Positions 1 to 6,783 of a DNA stretch of 64,000 nt are shown here, piece by piece. Numbering within the stretch: the stretch's first letter is position 1; every line of letters begins with the position of its first letter. Origin of the DNA: an uncultured Prevotella sp. (GTDB taxonomy: Bacteria; Bacteroidota; Bacteroidia; Bacteroidales; Bacteroidaceae); contig CAMCBZ010000011.1 of the NCBI GenBank assembly GCA_945873145.1, forward strand, positions 1 to 64,000, written 5' to 3'. The position numbers and the translations under genes were made by a program. The notes below the pieces were generated by a model. The model had not been told where the DNA came from. It searched no databases and was given only the letters and a program-made list of their open reading frames with translations.

Positions 1-723
1 CTTAGCAGCGTCCATGCCGTTCTTGATGTCACGGTAGGCATTGGCACTCAGCTCGTAGGCGCGGCGGTCTTCGGTGGTCATCTTGGCAATCTCTGCAGTC
101 TTGAAAAGCTTTTCGAAGACACGACCTTGCAAGGCCAGCGGACGGCTCATCAGATTTTGGAGATTCCTTAAGCAATAAATCCATTTCTCCAAAATACTGT
201 CGCACTCCTCCAAGGTTTTATGGAAATTGGCGAGTTCCACATAGATATAGGTGAGCTTGTCGTAGAAGATTTCGTGCGAATCCGTATCCATGAGCTTCAC
301 TTCGCGGAAGATACTGCTGTCGCTGTGCTTGTCCTCGGGGAAAGTGAAGTTCAGTATGCCGATGGTGTATACGTCGTGGAGTTCATAGTTCCAGCTACCC
401 CGCTGCGCCTGCTCTGCGATGGGGAATGTGGAATAGTAGATGGAGCGGTCTTTATAGAAGTCCTGGTATACATTCTGCATCTCCACGATGATGCGCGCGC
501 CAGTATCCGTTGTGCAGTATACGTCAAAGACAGCGCGGCGGGCTTCCTCGTTCGTGCCGAACTTCTCGCTGTTTTTATAGGTGATGTCAGAGACGACAGG
601 ATCACCATTGAACAGCGCATTGAGGAAGCTCATCAGCAAGTCCTTGTTGAAAGGGGTGCCGAAGATGCGCTTGAAACCAAAGTCGGTCAACGGATTGATG
701 TATCTTTCTCCTGTGTGTATCAT
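1..723 (-). CDS. Rpn-family recombination-promoting nuclease / PD-(D/E)XK transposase-like protein (3' end cut by window)
   Basis: The frame is open for 241 codons from an ATG at 723 to the window edge, so the C-terminus is missing. The N-terminus (MIHTGERYINPLTDFGFKRI) followed by FGTPFNKDLLMSFLNALF is the hallmark of the Rpn/PDDEXK_2 family, whose E. coli members cut DNA and promote RecA-independent recombination. The candidate catalytic set is D67 (in VFDVYC) and E81/Q83 (in IIVEMQ), a variant PD-(D/E)XK site. The family is abundant in Bacteroidales, usually as solitary genes, and despite the 'transposase' label it does not normally sit inside an IS. No terminal repeats are visible. A good promoter lies directly upstream, so the copy is probably expressed. 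Family assignment is strong; the biological role of this copy is unknown. Confidence 0.85.
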   Translation of the reverse strand, partial: MIHTGERYINPLTDFGFKRIFGTPFNKDLLMSFLNALFNGDPVVSDITYKNSEKFGTNEEARRAVFDVYCTTDTGARIIVEMQNVYQDFYKDRSIYYSTFPIAEQAQRGSWNYELHDVYTIGILNFTFPEDKHSDSSIFREVKLMDTDSHEIFYDKLTYIYVELANFHKTLEECDSILEKWIYCLRNLQNLMSRPLALQGRVFEKLFKTAEIAKMTTEDRRAYELSANAYRDIKNGMDAAK

Positions 724-743
724 GGCAGCGATTGTTTTTGTTA

Positions 744-775
744 CAAAGATAGGGGTTTCTGTTGACAATCGCAAA
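744..775 (-). promoter_or_regulatory. Promoter of the Rpn nuclease gene
   Basis: On the minus strand TATCTTTG (744-751) fits the Bacteroidetes -7 consensus TAnnTTTG, and TTTG (772-775) lies 20 bp upstream. The predicted transcript start leaves a leader of about 15 nt before the ATG at 723. Confidence 0.65.
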
Positions 776-1015
776 CTTTCGACCTAACTTTTTGCCATCA
801 GCATAGTAATTTCTACCTTCCCTCATTTTGATTTGTCGGAATAAAATGCTATTTGTGCAAATGTAAACAGCAGTTTATATAAGCGACGGTCTACTTTTAA
901 AAGGAAGTGAGAAGGCTGAAATCTTACCAAAGAAGCCCTTGCACACTATCTGTACGACTTTAAAGGCCTTTCATTGCAGGATATGTAAGATAACTGAAAC
1001 AAAATCAACGAGAAA
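776..1015. other. Intergenic stretch between Rpn nuclease and rpmE2 promoter, no gene seen
   Basis: No reading frame with a plausible start or family resemblance is present. One short open stretch (about 930-988, plus) reads like a protein tail but has a stop 22 codons upstream, so at most it is a decayed remnant. Confidence 0.4.
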
Positions 1016-1081
1016 TTTGGTGGAGCGCAAGAAAAGTAGTAACTTTGCAAGCAATTACGCTCCAAGGGTCGTGAAAGACCC
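1016..1081 (+). promoter_or_regulatory. rpmE2 promoter with flanking inverted repeat and leader hairpin
   Basis: TTTG (1016-1019) and TAACTTTG (1040-1047) are separated by 20 bp. A perfect 7-bp inverted repeat, TGGAGCG (1021-1027) and CGCTCCA (1058-1064), brackets the -7 element. A small hairpin, GGGTC-GTGAAA-GACCC (1066-1081), follows in the 5' leader. The arrangement could be an operator or part of a leader structure. Confidence 0.6.
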
Positions 1082-1126
1082 GCAACGTGATCATAGAATT
1101 CTATAACAAAACGAATAATTAAAGAA

Positions 1127-1378
1127 ATGAAAAAAGGTATTCATCCAGAAAACTATCGCCCCGTCGTGTTCAAGGACATGTCCAACGGCGATATGTTCCT
1201 CACACAGTCTACATGTAAGACCAACGACACTGTAGAGTTTGAGGGCGAGACTTACCCAGTGGTAAAGGTAGAAATCTCCAGCTCTTCGCATCCGTTCTAC
1301 ACGGGCAAGAGCAAGCTCGTCGACTCGGCTGGTCGTGTGGACCGCTTCATGAGCCGCTACGGCAAACTGAAGAAGTAA
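1127..1378 (+). CDS. rpmE2: 50S ribosomal protein L31, type B
   Basis: This 83-residue protein starts [17 protein letters not shown] and ends [11 protein letters not shown], matching type B L31, a small protein of the large ribosomal subunit at the subunit interface. It has only one cysteine, so the zinc-binding cysteines of zinc-containing L31 are absent, as expected for the C-minus (type B) form. The length is normal. It has its own promoter (1016-1047), a roughly 70-nt leader with a hairpin, and a strong terminator immediately downstream, so it is most likely monocistronic. Leader-based autoregulation of L31 is known in other phyla; whether the leader here does this is not shown. Confidence 0.97.
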   Translation: MKKGIHPENYRPVVFKDMSNGDMFLTQSTCKTNDTVEFEGETYPVVKVEISSSSHPFYTGKSKLVDSAGRVDRFMSRYGKLKK

Positions 1379-1399
1379 ATACCAAAGCCAACAGAATAG

Positions 1400-1446
1400 A
1401 AGCGCGATCATACGTAGTTGCATATACGTTTGATTGCGCTTTTTTC
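1400..1446 (+). terminator. Rho-independent terminator after rpmE2
   Basis: AAGCGCGATCA and TGATTGCGCTT pair, with the inner TACG/CGTA segment extending the stem, and are followed by TTTTTT. It begins 21 bp after the stop codon. Confidence 0.8.
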
Positions 1447-1464
1447 GTTTAAAAACATGAGAAC

Positions 1465-2397
1465 ATGATCCAAAAGAATAGAAATGGTTATAAGCGTCAC
1501 GCCTGCTGGATGTGGCTTGCAGCCTTTGTCTTTGCCCTTACCCTCCCTGTCTTCTCTTCTTGTTCCGGGGATAATGACGGAGAAACGGGCACCGCTAACG
1601 CTAATGCCAACAATGCTCAAGTATTCCCGGAGTATGCCCGCATGGAGATGCCACACGTCAAAGACGGCAGCCGCATCATCATACACCGCACTGATGCCTT
1701 CGGTGTCAACTATATCGTGGAATGGGACGACGGCTTGCGTGCGCAGCGCTGGACATGCTACCGTCTCGACCCAAAGAACAGCATTAAAATTGGTAGCCGC
1801 AAAGAGTGGTGGCACGGGAAAGATCCCTTTGCCGAAGACGACTTGATACCTGCCGCTTACCGCACGACATTAGCCGACTACAGTCAGATGACTCCGCACT
1901 ACGACCGTGGCCATATCTGTCCGTCTGCCGACCGTCTCAACTCCAAGGAAGCCAACCGCCAGACTTATCTGCTCGGCAATATCCAACCGCAGCTCAACGG
2001 CTTCAACACCGGCGTATGGCTCTATATGGAGAATAAGATCCATGGCAACAGCCATGACAAGATCGAGGGTTGGAACCGCGACAGCTTCCGCGACACCTTA
2101 TATATATGTAAGGGTGGCACGATAGACAACAACAACTACACCCGTTCCAACACAGGGCTTGTCATCCCCAAATATTTCTTTGCCGCCATCCTGCGCATCA
2201 AGAATGGAAAGTACAACGCTCTCGGCTTATGGTTTGAACACAAAAATGACCATAGCACAAGTCTGAAGGCTTATGCGTGCAGCATCGACGAACTGGAGAA
2301 GCGCACAGGCATCGACTTCTTCTGCAACCTTCCCGATGACCGTGAACGCGTCATCGAAGCAGCCCAGCCCAACGATGCACTGTGGGGACTCAACTAA
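1465..2397 (+). CDS. DNA/RNA non-specific endonuclease, lipid-anchored (NUC family)
   Basis: A 310-residue protein of the beta-beta-alpha metal nuclease family (Serratia/NUC1 type), which cuts DNA and RNA without sequence preference. The catalytic DRGH motif is at residues 147-150, in the context DRGHICPSADR. The downstream NIQPQLNGFN segment supplies the conserved asparagine that ligates Mg2+. The N-terminus is a lipoprotein signal ending FSSC at Cys33, followed by SGDND, an acidic patch typical of Bacteroidetes surface lipoproteins. It is therefore probably displayed on the outer membrane, where it could degrade extracellular nucleic acid for nutrition. The start at 1465 is chosen because the earlier ATG at 1457 runs into a stop after three codons. 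The gene stands alone, between the rpmE2 terminator and a long inverted repeat. Confidence 0.92.
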   Translation: MIQKNRNGYKRHACWMWLAAFVFALTLPVFSSCSGDNDGETGTANANANNAQVFPEYARMEMPHVKDGSRIIIHRTDAFGVNYIVEWDDGLRAQRWTCYRLDPKNSIKIGSRKEWWHGKDPFAEDDLIPAAYRTTLADYSQMTPHYDRGHICPSADRLNSKEANRQTYLLGNIQPQLNGFNTGVWLYMENKIHGNSHDKIEGWNRDSFRDTLYICKGGTIDNNNYTRSNTGLVIPKYFFAAILRIKNGKYNALGLWFEHKNDHSTSLKAYACSIDELEKRTGIDFFCNLPDDRERVIEAAQPNDALWGLN

Positions 2398-2403
2398 ACG
2401 ATC

Positions 2404-2502
2404 AAGAATTTGAGAATTAAAGAATTTATAATTGGCTGAGAGTTATGAAAAGGTTTTCTATAACTCATCGCACAAAAGAAATTCTCTAATTCTCAAATTC
2501 TT
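2404..2502. repeat. Long inverted repeat between convergent genes (probable bidirectional terminator)
   Basis: Two 24-bp arms (2404-2427 and 2479-2502) are inverted copies differing at one base (core AAGAATTTGAGAATT). A second, nested pair, GAGTTAT (2440-2446) and ATAACTC (2460-2466), lies between them. The element sits between the convergent ends of the endonuclease and the lipoprotein gene. Confidence 0.75.
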
Positions 2503-2544
2503 GGAAATATCTTCTAAACGTCTTACGGTCTTTCCTTCAACTGA

Positions 2545-3183
2545 TCACTTCTTCGCAGTCATCACCACCTTCCAGTGGGTCTTACCCTTGTCTGCGCCAC
2601 GCGTAGCAGCCTTAGCATTACCATTGTAGCGGTCGAACCAGAAATCATCGACCTCTGCACCATCCGAAGACCACAGATAGCCGGTGAATGTGCGGTCGTT
2701 AAGATTCAGATCGTCGTAGGCGACACGCATGACATAGTCCGTGGTGGAACCGCCCTCGTGAACTTCCTTATAGGTGATGTAGATGTCGCCCGTCTTCGGA
2801 TCGATGTACCAGGTGAAGTCACGCTGCATCTGCTTCTCATTCGTCTGTGGGTTGTAGTCATACTGTGTACCCGTACCCGAGATAGCCGTGTTGCTGTATT
2901 GCACAAACTCGATGTCTGTCGAGTAGTCGATACTGTCAACGGCCACACCCTGATCATTGACTTCATAAGCTCTCATATCACCTCGCCACTGCCCATTGAG
3001 CGTTTGCGCCATGGCCACGAAGAAGTCCTGGTTATTGACATCATCATCGTCAGGCCGATTGTTATAGTTTTTGCCCCACGTCCAGTCATCGTACCAGTAA
3101 TCCGGATCATCATCACAACTTGTGAAGAGCATTGGCATGGCAGCTATCGCTGCCACAGCCATCATTATCTTAAAAGCTTTCAT
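2545..3183 (-). CDS. Small lipoprotein, paralogous to the next gene
   Basis: A 212-residue predicted lipoprotein: a signal peptide of about 22 residues ends at LFTSC (Cys23), followed by DDDPD, an acidic surface-export-like patch. The mature part starts with a low-complexity W/Y/D/N-rich linker (about 28-52), then a compact domain beginning LNGQWRGDM that reads like a small beta-barrel of about 110 residues. The neighbouring lipoprotein has the same CDDD start and a GTWQGDM motif, so the pair probably arose by duplication. I do not recognise a named family and infer no function beyond envelope localisation. It lies 36 bp downstream of its paralogue and has no TAnnTTTG box of its own that I could see, so it is probably co-transcribed. 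Confidence 0.8.
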   Translation of the reverse strand: MKAFKIMMAVAAIAAMPMLFTSCDDDPDYWYDDWTWGKNYNNRPDDDDVNNQDFFVAMAQTLNGQWRGDMRAYEVNDQGVAVDSIDYSTDIEFVQYSNTAISGTGTQYDYNPQTNEKQMQRDFTWYIDPKTGDIYITYKEVHEGGSTTDYVMRVAYDDLNLNDRTFTGYLWSSDGAEVDDFWFDRYNGNAKAATRGADKGKTHWKVVMTAKK

Positions 3184-3219
3184 ATCTAAGAATATTTAAT
3201 CCACCTTATTTTATCAGCC

Positions 3220-3810
3220 TTATTCTACCTTTCCGAAATGTCTTACCGGCTTTGCTGTGCTATCTGCCTGAGCACGAGTGCCGATAACATTTTTCTTGGC
3301 ATAGCCACCATAATAGTCGTCGTAGTAGTCATACCCCCAATCGGTATAGCTGTTCCAGTTGGGTGAGGACACCTGGACAAGACTAAAGTCTACGGTCTGG
3401 TTACCATAATAGATAGTGCCTTCAAAGCGACCGCGATACAGTCGATAGTCGCGAATCTGTACTGATGTACCCTCTTCTACGAAGTACACATTGATGACAC
3501 CGTTGGACACTGTCCACTGAATATGATTGGCTACTTGATTGTTGCGCCACGGCGAGTTCTGATAATAGTCGATCCAATAACCCGTTCCCGAAGAATAGGT
3601 ATAAGGATCTTGCACAAAGCAGATCTCAGAGGACAAAGCCTGATAATGATAATGCTGACCATTATAATTATAATCTGTACTTACTTTCATATCACCTTGC
3701 CACGTTCCTTCAAGCGTCATGGCGATATCGCTGTCGTCGTCGCAGGAGACCAGTGTCGTAGCTGTCAGCGCGAGGAGCAGCATAGAGAATATTGACATTA
3801 ACTTTTTCAT
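3220..3810 (-). CDS. Small lipoprotein, first gene of a paralogous pair
   Basis: A 196-residue predicted lipoprotein with the lipobox TLVSC (Cys23) followed by DDDSD. The mature domain begins LEGTWQGDMKVS, close to the LNGQWRGDM of the downstream gene, and continues as Tyr/Asp/Asn-rich beta strands. A Tyr/Gly-rich segment (about 158-172, GYDYYDDYYGGYAKK) precedes a basic tail. The domain could be lipocalin-like on grounds of size and the GxW motif near its start, but this is inference. It has its own promoter at 3841-3871, and the two genes probably form a bicistronic unit making outer-membrane lipoproteins of unknown role. Confidence 0.8.
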   Translation of the reverse strand: MKKLMSIFSMLLLALTATTLVSCDDDSDIAMTLEGTWQGDMKVSTDYNYNGQHYHYQALSSEICFVQDPYTYSSGTGYWIDYYQNSPWRNNQVANHIQWTVSNGVINVYFVEEGTSVQIRDYRLYRGRFEGTIYYGNQTVDFSLVQVSSPNWNSYTDWGYDYYDDYYGGYAKKNVIGTRAQADSTAKPVRHFGKVE

Positions 3811-3840
3811 TGCCTTTTCATTTTTATGTTATCGATGCCG

Positions 3841-3871
3841 CAAAGTTAACGCATTTCTGTTAAACGGCAAC
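3841..3871 (-). promoter_or_regulatory. Promoter of the lipoprotein pair
   Basis: Minus-strand TAACTTTG (3841-3848), with GTTG (3868-3871) about 19 bp upstream as an imperfect -33 element. The gene starts 31 bp downstream. Confidence 0.55.
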
Positions 3872-3979
3872 GGGAAATTGGATATTTGTGAGAGGGATTT
3901 CCCTACTATGCTAAGAGAATTCCGCTATTAATTAATCAAAAATAACCGGCAAAAGATGGGCTATCTCCATTCTTTTTTG

Positions 3980-3987
3980 TACTTTTG
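3980..3987 (+). promoter_or_regulatory. -7 element of the peroxidase/trxB operon
   Basis: TACTTTTG fits TAnnTTTG. No clear -33 TTTG is seen. The leader is about 75 nt and contains a weak hairpin (TTGCCTT with AAGGCAA). Confidence 0.5.
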
Positions 3988-4070
3988 CCTTGCATTGTCT
4001 CCAAAAGGCAAGATGCGAAAACATAAGATTGTAAAACATAACAAAGATAAAGCCAAGAATAATAACAACA

Positions 4071-4619
4071 ATGAGAACGGTTTACGAATTCAGTGTGAAA
4101 GACAGAAAGGGTAACGAAGTGTCCCTGCGCGAATATGCCAACGAGGTACTGCTCATCGTCAACACAGCCACCAAGTGTGGTTTCACCCCTCAGTACGAGG
4201 AACTGGAGAAACTCTATGAGAAATACCATGCCCAGGGCTTCGAGATCCTCGACTTCCCTTGCAACCAGTTCGGTCAGCAGGCACCGGGCACCGACGAGAG
4301 CATCCACTCTTTCTGCAAGCTCACCTACGGCACCGAGTTCCCACAATTCAAGAAAATCAAGGTCAACGGCGACGACGCCGACCCGCTCTATAAGTTCCTC
4401 AAGACACAGAAGGGCTTCGCCGGTTGGGACGAGACACATCCTATCTATCCCATCCTCGACAAGATGCTCACCGAGGCTGATCCTAACTATAAGGAGAACC
4501 CCGACATCAAGTGGAACTTCACCAAGTTCCTCGTCAACAAAAAGGGACAGGTGGTGAAGCGCTACGAGCCTACGGAGAAGATCGACAACATCGCCAAGGA
4601 CATCGAGGCGCTGTTATAA
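4071..4619 (+). CDS. Glutathione peroxidase-family thiol peroxidase (thioredoxin-dependent type)
   Basis: At 182 residues this is a standard-length GPx fold. The peroxidatic cysteine is C36 in NTATKCGFTPQY. The catalytic tetrad partners are visible as Q69/Q70 in DFPCNQFGQQ and W148-N149 in WNFTKF. A second cysteine at C82 (HSFCKLTYGTEFP) matches the resolving cysteine of yeast Gpx3 (C36/C82), which uses thioredoxin rather than glutathione. There is no selenocysteine codon. The enzyme should reduce H2O2 and organic hydroperoxides in the cytoplasm. The next gene, 31 bp downstream on the same strand, is thioredoxin reductase, which fits a thioredoxin-dependent mechanism well. Substrate preference is not determined by sequence. 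Confidence 0.93.
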   Translation: MRTVYEFSVKDRKGNEVSLREYANEVLLIVNTATKCGFTPQYEELEKLYEKYHAQGFEILDFPCNQFGQQAPGTDESIHSFCKLTYGTEFPQFKKIKVNGDDADPLYKFLKTQKGFAGWDETHPIYPILDKMLTEADPNYKENPDIKWNFTKFLVNKKGQVVKRYEPTEKIDNIAKDIEALL

Positions 4620-4650
4620 TTCCCACCCTATAAAAGAAAAGGAGAACAAC

Positions 4651-5580
4651 ATGAAGACAAAGTGCTTAATCATCGGCAGCGGACCCGCCGGCTACACAGC
4701 AGCCATCTACGCCGGACGCGCCAACCTCAACCCGACTCTGTACACAGGTCTGCAGATGGGCGGCCAGCTCACCCAGACCACAGACATTGAGAACTTCCCC
4801 GGATTCCCCGACGGCATCGATGCCAACGAGATGATGGAGAACTTCCGCAAGCAGGCAGCACGCTTCGATGCTGACATCCGCGACGGTGTGATTACCGATG
4901 TGGACTTCAGCCAAAAGCCTTACGTGGCTACCACTGACCGTGGTGAGAAGATTGAGGCCGACACGATCATCATCGCAACGGGAGCCTCAGCCAAGTACCT
5001 CGGCCTTCCCGACGAGGAGAAATATCGTGGACAGGGCGTCTCTGCCTGTGCTACCTGCGATGGTTTCTTCTATCGCAAGAAAGTCGTCGCTGTCGTGGGA
5101 GGCGGTGACACAGCCTGCGAGGAAGCCACCTATCTGGCCAACCTCTGCAGCAAGGTGTATATGATTGTGCGCAAGCCTTATCTGCGCGCCTCCGAGATCA
5201 TGAAGAGACGTGTGGAGGACAATCCCAAGATAGAGATTCTCTACGAGACCAACACACTCGGACTCTACGGCGACAATGGTGTGGAGGGTGCTCATGTGGT
5301 CTATCGCAAAGGCGAGGCCGACGAGAAGAAATACGATCTGCCCATCGACGGTTTCTTCCTTGCCATCGGTCATAAGCCTAACACCGACATCTTCCGTGGC
5401 AAACTCGACATGGATGAGGTAGGATATATCAAGACACAGGGCGACACGCCACGTACCAACATCGAGGGTGTCTATGCCGCCGGTGACTGCGCCGATCCCA
5501 CTTACCGCCAGGCTGTCGTAGCTGCCGGCTCAGGCTGCAAAGCTGCACTGGAAGCTGAGCGCTATCTGCAAGGAAAGTAA
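4651..5580 (+). CDS. trxB: Thioredoxin reductase
   Basis: A 309-residue low-molecular-weight flavoprotein that passes electrons from NADPH through FAD to a CATC disulfide (C133/C136, in SACATCDGFF) and then to thioredoxin. The FAD-binding GSGPAG is at residues 9-14, the NADPH-binding GGGDTA at about 150-155, and the C-terminal FAD motif reads YAAGDCADPTYRQAVVAAG. Length and motif order are canonical. It follows the peroxidase gene by 31 bp and is closed by a very strong terminator, so the two form a dedicated peroxide-detoxification operon: reductase, thioredoxin (encoded elsewhere), peroxidase. Confidence 0.97.
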   Translation: MKTKCLIIGSGPAGYTAAIYAGRANLNPTLYTGLQMGGQLTQTTDIENFPGFPDGIDANEMMENFRKQAARFDADIRDGVITDVDFSQKPYVATTDRGEKIEADTIIIATGASAKYLGLPDEEKYRGQGVSACATCDGFFYRKKVVAVVGGGDTACEEATYLANLCSKVYMIVRKPYLRASEIMKRRVEDNPKIEILYETNTLGLYGDNGVEGAHVVYRKGEADEKKYDLPIDGFFLAIGHKPNTDIFRGKLDMDEVGYIKTQGDTPRTNIEGVYAAGDCADPTYRQAVVAAGSGCKAALEAERYLQGK

Positions 5581-5600
5581 GCAGAGGACATCATACAACT

Positions 5601-5653
5601 AAAAAATGCCATACTGTTCAGGTCGGTCGACCGGAGCAGTATGGCATTTTTTT
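5601..5653 (+). terminator. Strong terminator after trxB
   Basis: AAAAAATGCCATACTG pairs with CAGTATGGCATTTTTTT around a loop that itself holds the palindrome CGGTCGACCG. The A and T flanks would let it work in both directions. Confidence 0.85.
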
Positions 5654-5691
5654 ATTATGATAGGATTAACATCTTTTCTCTCCAAGGTGAA

Positions 5692-5752
5692 TTAACGCCT
5701 TTTCTTTCCAAAGAGGTCTGAGTGAGTACCGGTTGTCAAGTTGATATTTCAT
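5692..5752 (-). pseudogene. Deletion remnant of a YafQ/RelE-type toxin gene
   Basis: The antitoxin stop overlaps an ATG (TAATG, 5754-5750), the usual antitoxin/toxin coupling, but that frame reads only MKYQLDNRYS and on to a stop after 28 codons. In another frame the same DNA encodes TTGTHSDLFGKKRR and a stop (5736-5692), which looks like the C-terminus of YafQ-type mRNA interferases (E. coli YafQ ends RTGTHAALFG). The simplest reading is that the first few and last roughly 15 codons survive while the middle was deleted, leaving them out of frame. The remnant encodes no functional toxin. Confidence 0.6.
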
Positions 5753-5982
5753 TACTTTAAAACTGTATCAAACAATTCATCAACAGAGTTCCATTTTGTG
5801 ACTCGACCCGCCTTAACGTCCTCACGAGCCAGATCTAAATCAGACTTCTTGGGCGTGACTACAGAAATACTACCAACACCTCGAAGCATTTGTATTGCGT
5901 TCTTGATCTTGTTAAGCAGTGCAGAGTCTTCAATTGTAACTATCAATTTTGGCGAAGTTATTGTATTTGAAGATGTACTCAT
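5752..5982 (-). CDS. Orphan antitoxin of a type II toxin-antitoxin module
   Basis: A 76-residue protein starting MSTSSNTITSPKLIVTIED and ending WNSVDELFDTVLK, with the size and composition of antitoxins that accompany RelE/YafQ toxins. A longer frame starts at 6012, but the promoter -7 element (5999-6006) lies inside that extension, so translation must begin at 5982. Its expected partner is only a deletion remnant immediately downstream. The antitoxin has stayed open, with an intact promoter, which is compatible with recent toxin loss or with a retained anti-addiction or regulatory role. The region is visibly AT-richer than its neighbours, suggesting horizontal origin. Confidence 0.7.
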   Translation of the reverse strand: MSTSSNTITSPKLIVTIEDSALLNKIKNAIQMLRGVGSISVVTPKKSDLDLAREDVKAGRVTKWNSVDELFDTVLK

Positions 5983-5998
5983 AGCGATTTCTTTTTTA

Positions 5999-6030
5999 CA
6001 AATATAGCTCAAATTATTGATTCCGCCAAA
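5999..6030 (-). promoter_or_regulatory. Promoter of the orphan antitoxin
   Basis: Minus-strand TATATTTG (5999-6006) with TTTG (6027-6030) exactly 20 bp upstream. It fixes the translation start at 5982. Confidence 0.7.
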
Positions 6031-6057
6031 CGAACTATAGAATTATTTCCTTTTTTC

Positions 6058-6089
6058 TTTGCGAGTTTAACTCAAAACTCTTATTTTTG
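6058..6089 (+). promoter_or_regulatory. Promoter of the PIN toxin-antitoxin module
   Basis: TTTG (6058-6061), 20 bp, TATTTTTG (6082-6089). It is divergent from the orphan antitoxin promoter 28 bp away, and it shows that the in-frame ATG at 6087 is inside the promoter and not a start. Confidence 0.7.
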
Positions 6090-6107
6090 CAGAAAAAAAC
6101 AAGAAGC

Positions 6108-6362
6108 ATGAATACTTTACAACTCAATAATAACGACGCTTCAATGGTGGATGCCATCTTCACCATAATTTCTCATCTTGACAAGAGCCTCCAGAAAAGA
6201 CTCTTAATAAAAATAGAAGCTCTTCTTTCACCCAAGGAACATACGGAAAAACTTTCCCATGATTCAGCTATTCAATTCCTAAAAGAGAACGCTGTCAAGG
6301 GTGGTGGACGGGTTCCTTGCGATGATGATGGGAAAACAGCCTTGACAGACCTAAAATACTAA
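6108..6362 (+). CDS. Antitoxin partner of a PIN-domain toxin
   Basis: An 84-residue protein (MNTLQLNNNDASMVDAIFTI...) encoded 4 bp upstream of a PIN-domain gene, the standard VapB-VapC layout. It has an N-terminal segment that could form a small DNA-binding fold, a helical middle, and a Gly-rich linker (VKGGGRVP) leading to a short acidic tail of the kind that often plugs the toxin active site. I cannot assign it to a named antitoxin superfamily. The start at 6108 is set by the promoter at 6058-6089. By analogy it should neutralise the toxin and autorepress the operon. Confidence 0.7.
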   Translation: MNTLQLNNNDASMVDAIFTIISHLDKSLQKRLLIKIEALLSPKEHTEKLSHDSAIQFLKENAVKGGGRVPCDDDGKTALTDLKY

Positions 6363-6366
6363 AGCC

Positions 6367-6777
6367 ATGAGAATATTCTTCGACACAAATGTCTTTTTAG
6401 ATGTTCTTTTCAATCGGCAACCTTTTGCTACAGCAAGTCGAGAAGCTGTATCCGGAGCTATTGAAAAGAGGTACGAAGGGGCTATTTCCGCTCTTACGAT
6501 TGTCAATGCAGGCTATATATCAAAAAAATATGGATTATCACAAAGTGAAGCAAAAAACAAGATAGCATCACTCTGTCAATACCTAACAGTTTTAGATTTA
6601 AAAGGGAGTTATGCCACAGAATGCCTCAAAACCACATGGGATGATTATGAAGACTGCATTCAATATACTAGTGCAGAGCATTACTCATGTGACATAATAA
6701 TTACACGAAACCCTAAAGATTTTGCAAATGCGAAAATCAGAGTCTTACCCCCTGATGCATTCCTTTTTGATCAATAA
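6367..6777 (+). CDS. PIN-domain ribonuclease toxin (VapC-like)
   Basis: A 136-residue PIN-domain protein. The acidic Mg2+-binding residues are visible as D6 (FFDTNVFLDVLF), the WDDYEDCIQY segment (D92/D93/E95/D96) and D109 in SCDIIITRNPKDF. The family cleaves RNA, classically initiator tRNA or rRNA in VapC, and arrests growth when its antitoxin is lost. The layout with the 84-residue partner 4 bp upstream supports a complete type II module. Its stop codon is only 6 bp from the start of the susC gene and no promoter element is visible in between, so the module and the nutrient receptor may share a transcript. Confidence 0.88.
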   Translation: MRIFFDTNVFLDVLFNRQPFATASREAVSGAIEKRYEGAISALTIVNAGYISKKYGLSQSEAKNKIASLCQYLTVLDLKGSYATECLKTTWDDYEDCIQYTSAEHYSCDIIITRNPKDFANAKIRVLPPDAFLFDQ

Positions 6778-6783
6778 CCTACC

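Noticed and set aside
930..990. Short protein-tail-like open stretch before the rpmE2 promoter
   Set aside because: Only 22 codons, preceded by a stop, with no recognisable family.
3936..4439. 167-codon frame antisense to the peroxidase gene
   Set aside because: The peroxidase motifs are unambiguous on the plus strand; the antisense frame has no signature.
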